Origin: a bacterium
GTDB taxonomy: Bacteria; Bdellovibrionota_C; UBA2361; SZUA-149
DNA length: 11,243 nucleotides
Assembly: GCA_003230795.1 (NCBI GenBank)
Contig: QIGM01000570.1
Span: 1 to 11,243 of the forward strand
Reading direction: 5' to 3'
In this document: positions 6,379-11,243 of the stretch, piece after piece
Layout: each line of letters begins with the position of its first letter
Numbering within the stretch: position 1 is the stretch's first letter
Notes under the pieces: model-generated
Database searches by the model: none
Told to the model about the DNA's origin: nothing
The model's input: only the letters and a program-made list of their open reading frames with translations
Translations under genes and position numbers: made by a program

Positions 6379-7421
6379 TGTGACTGCACCTCGACTTCGT
6401 TAGGGGAAATTACGTTTGCACGAACAACTCGCCGAGAAGCATCGTTCTTTACTCGGATAACTCCGTCTTCGTGACCATCATCTAGAGCAATACCAGTCGC
6501 ACTTGCTTCAAATACTCCAGTTCGAAAAACCATCGTCACCTGCTTCCCCTTAGGAATCATGGGCGGAATATCAACTAGCGACTTACGAATAACAGTTCCT
6601 GCCTTTAGTCGATTGCGTGCGCGTCTACCAACTACAGACTTTAGCTCGTCAACGGTATCAGCCGGCTGTTTAAACATATTTAAGCGCACTAGCTCTACAT
6701 CTTGCGGCGAAATAAGCATGCCGCGCTCAACCGTAGAGGTAAGTACGGGAACTTCGCGCCAGTCATCAACAACCGCAGTCGCGAGAAATCGTGCCGCTGG
6801 CTTACCGGCAACCTTCACCACCACACGCAATGGTAGTTTACCTCTCCCCGGCTTACCCATTGTCTTAACTTCAAGCTCGCTTTCCCCTGTCGGAATTACC
6901 TGGGCATGCGTCCAGACCACCTCTCGAATCTGTACATCAAGCGATGGATCATCCGCGATGGAGGCTGCTGCAGCTTTGCGAACTTCTTCTTTAGTGAGAA
7001 CTCTCCCGCTGCGCTCTACGTCGACTAGCTGCGGAATGGAGTAGCCAAATGCAGTGAGTGGTATTCCTTGAGCTTCTATTTGATTGAGAATTTCCTGCCC
7101 TGGAATTCCGATCCTAAGTCTTGGTGCTGGAGACTCACCGAGATCTACTCGCTTCAAATCTTCTACGAGCTTCGCAATCTCCTTATGAGAACTCTCGATT
7201 CTTGCAATCTCGCCCAATAGAATCCTATCACCCTCAATCGTTGCCTTCTGTTTCAAGAACACTCGAGGACGCACATCTACCTGATCTGCATGAGCTTCAA
7301 AGTGAGCGCCAAAACAGATCGCTCCTGCTACGAGCAAGCGTAGAATAGACGTGCTAGTTCGAACTCTCGCCTTGCGAAGATTGCATAAAACTTGCACAGA
7401 TTTTTCTATGTAGTGTCTCAT
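6375..7421 (-). CDS. flgA: FlgA, P-ring assembly chaperone (SAF domain)
   Basis: FlgA is a periplasmic chaperone that helps FlgI subunits assemble into the P-ring. The product has 348 residues, longer than the roughly 220 of the enteric protein because of an extra N-terminal domain, as in many Deltaproteobacteria. There is a long basic n-region, a hydrophobic stretch of about residues 26-38 and a likely signal peptidase site after AHA near residue 45. The SAF domain spans about 223-286 ('PVLTSTVERGMLISPQDVEL', then AGTVIRKSLVDIPP), followed by the C-terminal beta domain containing KGKQVTMVFRTG and ASATGIALDDG, both typical of FlgA. It starts 12 bases after flgG and ends by a 4-base overlap with flgH. 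The upstream AGGG is about 10 bases from the ATG, a weaker ribosome binding site. Confidence 0.93.
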   Translation of the reverse strand: MRHYIEKSVQVLCNLRKARVRTSTSILRLLVAGAICFGAHFEAHADQVDVRPRVFLKQKATIEGDRILLGEIARIESSHKEIAKLVEDLKRVDLGESPAPRLRIGIPGQEILNQIEAQGIPLTAFGYSIPQLVDVERSGRVLTKEEVRKAAAASIADDPSLDVQIREVVWTHAQVIPTGESELEVKTMGKPGRGKLPLRVVVKVAGKPAARFLATAVVDDWREVPVLTSTVERGMLISPQDVELVRLNMFKQPADTVDELKSVVGRRARNRLKAGTVIRKSLVDIPPMIPKGKQVTMVFRTGVFEASATGIALDDGHEDGVIRVKNDASRRVVRANVISPNEVEVQSQ

Positions 7422-7433
7422 CTTAGGCTATCC

Positions 7434-8222
7434 CTACCTCTTCACGTTGATCGCAGTGCTTAGAAACTGATCGGCTGTCTGAATAACTTTTGAGTTCGCT
7501 TCATACGCACGCTGCCCAGTCACCATTGATACAATCTCCTCCACAACACTTACGTTTGAACTTTCAAGAAATCCCTGCGCTAAAGTTCCAAGTCCTGTAT
7601 CTCCAGGAGTTCCAAGTGTTGCAACACCAGAGGCTTCGGTTTCCTCGAAGAGATTTCGTCCAGAAGCCCTAAGTCCTGCTGGATTTTGAAATCTCGCAGT
7701 CTGGATTTGACCTACCTGACTAAGTGTCGTGGTACCTGGCTGCCGCACCGAGACAATACCGTCTGAGGAAATGGTAATACCGATAGAATCTTGTGGAATG
7801 GTAATAGTCGGAGAAAGCTGATAGCCGTCTGAGTTGACCAGGATTCCGGTCTCGTCTTGCTTAAAGGCACCAGAGCGAGTGTATCTTTGTTCTCCGTTTG
7901 GTAGAGTTATCTGAAAGAATCCATCTCCTTCAATAGCGACATCAAAGGGGTTTCCCGTCGACTCAAAGTCTCCTTGAGAATGAATCTTTCCAACGGACGC
8001 CGGACGAACACCAAGTCCGACCTGAATACCGGTCGGGCTCGTCCCTTGCTGATTCGCGGTCGTTCCAGGCTCTTCAATGACCTGATACATCAGATCTTGA
8101 AAGTCAGCCTTGCTCTTTTTGAATCCGTTCGTATTGACGTTCGCGAGATTATTCGCAATCACGTCAAGGTTAAGCTGCTGCGCAAGCATTCCTGTCGCGG
8201 CAGTAAAAAGTGAACGTATCAT
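7434..8222 (-). CDS. flgG: Flagellar basal-body distal rod protein (FlgG)
   Basis: FlgG builds the distal rod that passes through the P and L rings. I place the start at 8222 because GAGGAGG lies 5 bases before that ATG and the product then begins [12 protein letters not shown], the usual FlgG N-terminus, giving 262 residues. The longer open frame to 8291 would add 23 residues and run into flgF. Visible motifs are '[20 protein letters not shown]' (about residues 19-38), '[19 protein letters not shown]' near 102-120, and the C-terminal '[20 protein letters not shown]' (about 226-245) that pairs with the N-terminal helix. The stop lies 12 bases before flgA and the start 25 bases after flgF. Confidence 0.97.
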   Translation of the reverse strand: MIRSLFTAATGMLAQQLNLDVIANNLANVNTNGFKKSKADFQDLMYQVIEEPGTTANQQGTSPTGIQVGLGVRPASVGKIHSQGDFESTGNPFDVAIEGDGFFQITLPNGEQRYTRSGAFKQDETGILVNSDGYQLSPTITIPQDSIGITISSDGIVSVRQPGTTTLSQVGQIQTARFQNPAGLRASGRNLFEETEASGVATLGTPGDTGLGTLAQGFLESSNVSVVEEIVSMVTGQRAYEANSKVIQTADQFLSTAINVKR

Positions 8223-8247
8223 AAAACCTCCTCTTATCTTATCAGCG

Positions 8248-9000
8248 CTATTGCGATTTTGCAGTTCGTAGTGCAACACTATTGATGTCATCGATAGTTT
8301 TTACTGTTTTCGAATACGCTTCGAAGGATCGTTGAGTAGAGATCATCTCCACCATCGTTTCGACAATATTAAAATTCGGCATCTCTACTGATTCTGGCAC
8401 AACTGATGCTTCTACTACTGTAGGCTCAGCACCTCCTTGTGGAACAAATCTAGCTCCACCCCGACGTTCAAGCTCCGATGGGTTCTCTACTTGAACCGTT
8501 CGCAACCTGCCGACATTCTCTCCATCTGCGAGCACAGTGCCGTTACTTGTAATCTTTGGCATCCCTGCACCAACGGTAAGCGCTCCACCCTCTCCGAGTA
8601 CAGAATGGCCATCAGGGGTGACAATGTTACCTTGTTCGTCCAAGGTAAAGTTACCCGCTCTCGTAAGCTGTTCACCGTCGGGAGTATCCACCACGAAAAA
8701 TGTGTCTGGCTCAGTCAGTGCCACATTGAGTGGATTACCCGTGTGGCTAATCGGACCGGGTGAGAAATCCGTTACGGTCCGAATATCAGTCACACCTGGA
8801 AGTTGTTCTTGGTCTTTCGCAGCGCGATTCGGCGCATTCACAATGGACGCCAAGGTGTCGCTAAACTCCTGCTGACGACTTACTATTCGCTGTGCCTTAT
8901 ACCCAACGGTACTGGCGTTTGCGACATTGTTTGCGACCACATCAAGTCGACGGGTCTCAACTAGACCACCAGAACTTGCTACGTAGAGTCCTCTATCCAT
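8248..9000 (-). CDS. flgF: Flagellar basal-body rod protein (FlgF)
   Basis: FlgF is one of the proximal rod proteins. The 250-residue product opens with [12 protein letters not shown] and carries '[20 protein letters not shown]' (about residues 19-38), the rod/hook N-terminal signature. The C-terminus has '[20 protein letters not shown]', the matching helix. The central [20 protein letters not shown] is typical of FlgF/FlgG-class rod proteins. FlgF is favoured because FlgG follows directly and matches its own family better. The ATG is preceded by AGGAG at 7 bases. It starts 14 bases after the stop of the upstream DUF2802-like gene. Confidence 0.93.
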   Translation of the reverse strand: MDRGLYVASSGGLVETRRLDVVANNVANASTVGYKAQRIVSRQQEFSDTLASIVNAPNRAAKDQEQLPGVTDIRTVTDFSPGPISHTGNPLNVALTEPDTFFVVDTPDGEQLTRAGNFTLDEQGNIVTPDGHSVLGEGGALTVGAGMPKITSNGTVLADGENVGRLRTVQVENPSELERRGGARFVPQGGAEPTVVEASVVPESVEMPNFNIVETMVEMISTQRSFEAYSKTVKTIDDINSVALRTAKSQ

Positions 9001-9014
9001 TTACTTTCTCCTCA

Positions 9015-10130
9015 CTAGAGTAGGGCTAGTTCCCGCTCAATATCTTGATCTAAATCGCTCACAACCGGCGTTACTGGCTGTTCATCTCGCTCTTCCGCTA
9101 CCGCAACACTCGGTTCAGTAGCGGAGCCAAAGAATGAACTCGATTCAAAGCGTCCTGCAGGAGCTGAGAACGAACCCTCGCCAAGTGATTCTTCTGCCGA
9201 TAAACTTGATGCTTCAATTCGGTTCTCTAGTGGCGACGTTCGTGCCGGAGCAGGTGTGCTTTCTGCCCTGGACTCTTCTACACTAGACTCCTCAGAGCTG
9301 AACTCTTCTACGCTTCGACCCTCTTCTCTTCGAATGAGGCGGTCGAGTAGACGAATTTCAGAAACCGGAAGATCCAGCTTCCTTGCCACTACGTGAATTT
9401 CTTTTCCTGCTGCAATCAAACGACGTGCAATCTTATAGGTCATCGGATCCATGATGCTCGTCGAATCAAAGGTGACACGCTCATTGTCATCCAGATCCGC
9501 TCGCTCATTTGCCTCTGCCATTTGATCTGCCAGCGCCTGAGAAGCAGCATGCTCTTTATCGTCTGCTCCTCTTAGCTCTGCTTGCTGACGAAGAACTTCT
9601 TTCGTGAGTTGTTTAGAAAGAGTGGCTGTATCTTGTGCGCCCGCTACTAGTGAGCCTAGTGCTTGTTCCGGTGTTACTTTTTTAGACGCCGCCGGTTTCT
9701 TAGGAATACCACCAGCCCCGTAACCACCACTCAATGAGGCGGCCTTCGGAGCAGGTGTCTCAGCTTCCCTTGTCTTGGGCTCAGGTGCTGCTTGTCCCCA
9801 AGTTTCATTTGGTAGGTCTTCTACCGGAATCTTCGAAACGTTTGGTTCTACTGCTTCTACACTTTTCTCTTTAGCGTCGAACTCCTTAAGAAGGCCCTCA
9901 AGCTCTCGCTTACGCTGTAAAAGGTTTCGATCGAGGTTACGACTGGCTGCTCCTGCTTCACCAATGAGTTCACGAAGTGACTCTTCAAGGCTATACAGTT
10001 CATGACTCCAGCTCGCCTCTGCGCCGTCAGCGTTACTCGTACGTGCGACAAAGAGCTGCATGGCACCAAAGCCAAGTAACAGCAGTAATCCGATGTCCAT
10101 TAAACTCTGAATATCTAATTCTAGAGCCAT
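9015..10130 (-). CDS. Membrane-anchored coiled-coil protein with DUF2802-like helical motif
   Basis: Function unknown. Visible parts, in order: a short cytoplasm-side start; one transmembrane helix of about residues 10-29 (GLLLLLGFGAMQLFV); a coiled coil of about 46-93; a Pro/Ala/Gly/Lys-rich linker to about 150; a second helical acidic region to about 218; a compact helical motif at about 230-268 containing YKIARRLIAAGKEIHVVARKL and EIRLLDRLIRREE; then a Ser/Glu-rich acidic tail of about 100 residues. The helical motif (Tyr, then leucines and Gly, followed by a helix-turn-helix-like pair ending in Leu-Leu) resembles DUF2802-type proteins found beside chemotaxis and flagellar genes. There the motif usually sits at the C-terminus, so the tail is an addition. 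It has a GGAG site before the ATG, precedes flgF by 14 bases and is the first large gene of the operon. A role in the flagellar or motility system is inferred from position only. Confidence 0.75.
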   Translation of the reverse strand: MALELDIQSLMDIGLLLLLGFGAMQLFVARTSNADGAEASWSHELYSLEESLRELIGEAGAASRNLDRNLLQRKRELEGLLKEFDAKEKSVEAVEPNVSKIPVEDLPNETWGQAAPEPKTREAETPAPKAASLSGGYGAGGIPKKPAASKKVTPEQALGSLVAGAQDTATLSKQLTKEVLRQQAELRGADDKEHAASQALADQMAEANERADLDDNERVTFDSTSIMDPMTYKIARRLIAAGKEIHVVARKLDLPVSEIRLLDRLIRREEGRSVEEFSSEESSVEESRAESTPAPARTSPLENRIEASSLSAEESLGEGSFSAPAGRFESSSFFGSATEPSVAVAEERDEQPVTPVVSDLDQDIERELALL

Positions 10131-10300
10131 ATCTGCTCTCCAAAACCAGCAATGCGTAGTGTCAAGCTAGTGGCGCTTCGGCCACGTTCGCGGTCATTAA
10201 ATTGGCGAGGTATTTCCGCTAATTTTACCGAGAACTCAGACTTCACCCCCGAGACCACTCGGGTTAAGTCTCTGTATTCACTATGCAAATTACGCATCAT
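10121..10300 (-). CDS. Possible small basic protein, first frame of the flagellar operon
   Basis: An open frame of 59 codons begins at the ATG 10298-10300, preceded by AAAGG 7 bases upstream; another ATG five codons earlier (10315) has no ribosome binding site. Its TAG stop (10121-10123) overlaps the first 10 bases of the next gene, an arrangement that would allow coupled translation. The product is basic (net charge about +4), without transmembrane segment or known motif, and I do not recognise a family. It lies downstream of the sigma-54 promoter candidate, so it would be inside the transcript. Against it: the overlap with a better-supported start and the modest length. It could also be just the untranslated leader of the operon. 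Confidence 0.35.
   Translation of the reverse strand: MMRNLHSEYRDLTRVVSGVKSEFSVKLAEIPRQFNDRERGRSATSLTLRIAGFGEQIWL
10170..10185. repeat. 5-bp GC-rich hairpin in the operon leader
   Basis: GTGGC (10170-10174) and GCCAC (10181-10185) flank GCTTCG. The hairpin lies about 40 bases before the start of the anchored coiled-coil gene on the minus strand. There is no T-run after it on that strand. It could affect leader structure or be chance. Confidence 0.3.
10248..10263. repeat. Perfect 6-bp inverted repeat in the operon leader
   Basis: CCCGAG (10248-10253) and CTCGGG (10258-10263) flank the four bases ACCA. The GC-rich hairpin is not followed by a T-run on either strand, so it is not a terminator. 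If the small ORF is real the dyad lies within it; otherwise it is in the leader. Confidence 0.4.
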
Positions 10301-10339
10301 TGGTAAACCTTTCATGAGTCAATTAACGACTAAACCATG

Positions 10340-10361
10340 TGCAATCCAGTAATGAATTGCA
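10340..10361. promoter_or_regulatory. Dyad TGCAATCC-N6-GAATTGCA, possible activator or operator site
   Basis: The arms TGCAATCC (10340-10347) and GAATTGCA (10354-10361) are complementary at 7 of 8 positions around six bases. The dyad lies just downstream of the predicted sigma-54 start site. Sigma-54 activators of flagellar genes such as FlrC in Vibrio are known to bind downstream of start sites, so an activator site is possible. Related TGCAA or TTGCA words also occur at 10284-10288 and 10378-10382, the latter inside the -12 element. Confidence 0.35.
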
Positions 10362-10378
10362 GAACCTAGGAGCTAGAT

Positions 10379-10395
10379 TGCAAATGCCGAACCAA
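10379..10395 (-). promoter_or_regulatory. Sigma-54 (-24/-12) promoter candidate for the flagellar operon
   Basis: On the minus strand the sequence TTGGTTCGGCATTTGCA fits the consensus YTGGCACGRNNNTTGCW. The -24 GG and -12 GC are intact with exactly ten bases between them, and the TTGCA and the CGG after the -24 block match; only the CA of TGGCACG is changed (to TT). The start site would lie near 10368. It points toward the small ORF at 10300 and the large gene at 10130. Sigma-54 control of rod, ring and hook genes is common in polar flagellates. Confidence 0.6.
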
Positions 10396-10410
10396 CTTTT
10401 GGAATAGCGT

Positions 10411-10438
10411 TCCAGTTTCTGAACATTTTGGTCGATAG
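10411..10438 (+). promoter_or_regulatory. Sigma-28-like promoter candidate for the response regulator
   Basis: TCCAGTTT (10411-10418) matches 6 of 8 bases of the enteric sigma-28 -35 element TAAAGTTT, and GTCGATAG (10431-10438) matches 6 of 8 of GCCGATAA. The spacer is 12 bases against the usual 11. A start near 10445 would leave a leader of about 30 bases carrying the AAGGGG site before the ATG. A flgM gene in the window shows that sigma-28 is likely present in this organism. Confidence 0.35.
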
Positions 10439-10475
10439 GTAGGGTATTGAGTTTCCCATCAAAGGGGTCCTGGCC

Positions 10476-11114
10476 ATGCAGACTAAGATAATAATAGCGG
10501 ACGACCATGCTGTACTACGTGCAGGCTTGCGTTCTCTTCTAGATGCTATGGAAGGTATGAGCGTGGTAGCCGAGGCAGGAGATGGCTTTGAGGTCCTACC
10601 TCTTATCGACGAGCACCACCCAGATCTCCTTATTATTGACCTTACGATGCCAAATCTTGGCGGGGTCGAAACTATTGCACGCTTGCAAAAGCTAAAAGAC
10701 AAACCAAGTATTCTCGTACTTTCTGCAAGAGAGGACGAGGGGTCCGTCTCTGATGCGCTTCAGGCAGGAGCAAAGGGTTATATACCGAAAAGCTCAGATA
10801 GCGACGAATTGAAGTTCGCAATTCGTGCCTTACTAAAAGGCCAGACATACGTCAGCCCTTCTGTCGCAAGCGGTGTTATCGGCAAAGATCCTTCTGAATC
10901 TGGAAGTAGCTCAGTGCTCGGTAGCCTCACTTCTCGGGAACGAGAAGTGATGAAGCTCTTGAGTGAAGGAAAACCTAACAGAGACGTCGCCAAGATTCTC
11001 CACATCTCTCCGCGAACAATCGATAGCCATCGCTCAAACATCATGAAAAAGCTTGGCGTAGGAAGTAACGCAGAGCTCGTGCAACTCGCACTCAGGCACG
11101 GAATGATAGAATAG
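10476..11114 (+). CDS. NarL/FixJ-family two-component response regulator
   Basis: A cytoplasmic DNA-binding response regulator of 212 residues, the usual length. The receiver domain spans about residues 3-120: acidic pair Asp9-Asp10, phospho-acceptor Asp55 in LLIIDLTMP, Ser83 in LVLSARED and Lys105 in GYIPKSS. The LuxR-type helix-turn-helix spans about 148-212, with 'LTSREREVMKLLSEGKPNRD' followed by VAKILHISPRTIDSHRSNIMKKLGV, the recognition helix region. All catalytic residues are present, so it should be phosphorylatable. The ATG has AAGGGG 8 bases upstream. It is transcribed away from the flagellar operon, and no histidine kinase gene is in the window, so its partner is unknown. The sigma-28-like motif upstream hints at membership of the motility regulon, but the target genes cannot be inferred. 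Confidence 0.93.
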   Translation: MQTKIIIADDHAVLRAGLRSLLDAMEGMSVVAEAGDGFEVLPLIDEHHPDLLIIDLTMPNLGGVETIARLQKLKDKPSILVLSAREDEGSVSDALQAGAKGYIPKSSDSDELKFAIRALLKGQTYVSPSVASGVIGKDPSESGSSSVLGSLTSREREVMKLLSEGKPNRDVAKILHISPRTIDSHRSNIMKKLGVGSNAELVQLALRHGMIE

Positions 11115-11122
11115 AACGCAGG

Positions 11123-11135
11123 ACTCTCTAAGAGT
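11123..11135 (+). terminator. Weak hairpin after the response regulator gene
   Basis: ACTCT (11123-11127) and AGAGT (11131-11135) are perfectly complementary around CTA, starting 8 bases after the stop codon. The stem is short and AT-rich and only TTACTT follows, so it is a poor intrinsic terminator at best. Confidence 0.25.
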
Positions 11136-11189
11136 TACTTCTGCTTGATGACGCTTCTTCATCGTATTCACTCCTTCAATATAAAGGCG

Positions 11190-11217
11190 ATAATACTAAG
11201 ATTTAAAACTATCCCAA
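11190..11217 (-). promoter_or_regulatory. Sigma-70-like promoter candidate pointing into the regulator gene
   Basis: On the minus strand TTGGGA (11217-11212), 16 bases, then TATTAT (11195-11190) resembles TTGACA-N17-TATAAT, with 4 of 6 and 5 of 6 matches. It is followed by AAGGAG (about 11176-11171) and an ATG at 11162-11160 that opens 42 codons, ending at 11034 antisense to the 3' end of the response regulator gene. The product has three Cys and several His, but the overlap makes a real protein doubtful. Confidence 0.3.
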
Positions 11218-11243
11218 GCTATGCCGCCTCTGACTCGGGCTCT

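Noticed and set aside
8223-8291. Longer FlgG start at 8291
   Set aside because: It would add 23 residues not found in FlgG and overlap flgF by 44 bases; the ATG at 8222 has a strong GAGGAGG site and gives the standard N-terminus.
10133-10165. TTGACA at 10165-10160 (minus strand) as a sigma-70 -35 box for the operon
   Set aside because: No acceptable -10 element 16-18 bases downstream, and the same stretch read as a sigma-54 site has wrong spacing.
10373-10702. 109-codon minus-strand frame opposite the start of the response regulator
   Set aside because: Antisense to the receiver domain, Ser/Arg-rich and without ribosome binding site; a shadow frame.

Overview
This window is a flagellar structural gene cluster from a Gram-negative (diderm) bacterium. 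Genes for both an outer-membrane L-ring lipoprotein (FlgH) and a periplasmic P-ring (FlgI with its chaperone FlgA) are present. The order flgF-flgG-flgA-flgH-flgI-flgJ(rod-binding only)-flgM-flgN-flgK-flgL, with a FlgJ that has no muramidase domain, resembles clusters of Deltaproteobacteria in the broad sense (Desulfovibrio/Geobacter-like and relatives). That placement is inferred from gene order and was not tested by any search.

All flagellar genes lie on the minus strand, so the operon reads from right to left. It begins near 10.4 kb with a good sigma-54 (-24/-12) promoter candidate at 10379-10395. Next come a possible unannotated 59-codon ORF (10121-10300) and an anchored coiled-coil protein with a DUF2802-like helical motif (9015-10130). 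The distal rod genes flgF and flgG, the L/P-ring genes flgA, flgH and flgI, and the rod-binding flgJ follow with short gaps or overlaps. After a 230 bp gap come the anti-sigma-28 gene flgM, the chaperone gene flgN and the hook-filament junction genes flgK and flgL; flgL runs off the left edge. FlgN is the expected chaperone of FlgK and FlgL, and FlgM the expected inhibitor of FliA. The second half of the cluster is therefore the late-stage checkpoint and junction module. It may have its own sigma-54-like promoter just ahead of flgK (2322-2337).

On the plus strand, divergent from the flagellar operon, is a NarL/FixJ-type response regulator (10476-11114). A sigma-28-like motif lies in front of it (10411-10438), so it may belong to the flagellar/chemotaxis regulon. 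The 345 bp divergent region also holds several dyads and repeated TGCAA/TTGCA motifs. The last 129 bp (11115-11243) hold no plus-strand gene, but carry a sigma-70-like promoter and ribosome binding site on the minus strand, pointing back into the regulator gene.

Most of the window is a conventional flagellar operon. No mobile element, CRISPR array, tRNA or rRNA was seen. The unusual points are the long Pro/Ala/Gly-rich insertion in FlgH, the acidic Ser/Glu tail on the DUF2802-like protein, the possible small gene at the head of the operon, a 12-bp-stem hairpin and a triple 14-bp repeat between flgM and flgN, and the candidate promoters. Two starts were moved inward from the longest open frame on ribosome-binding-site and family evidence (flgG and flgI).
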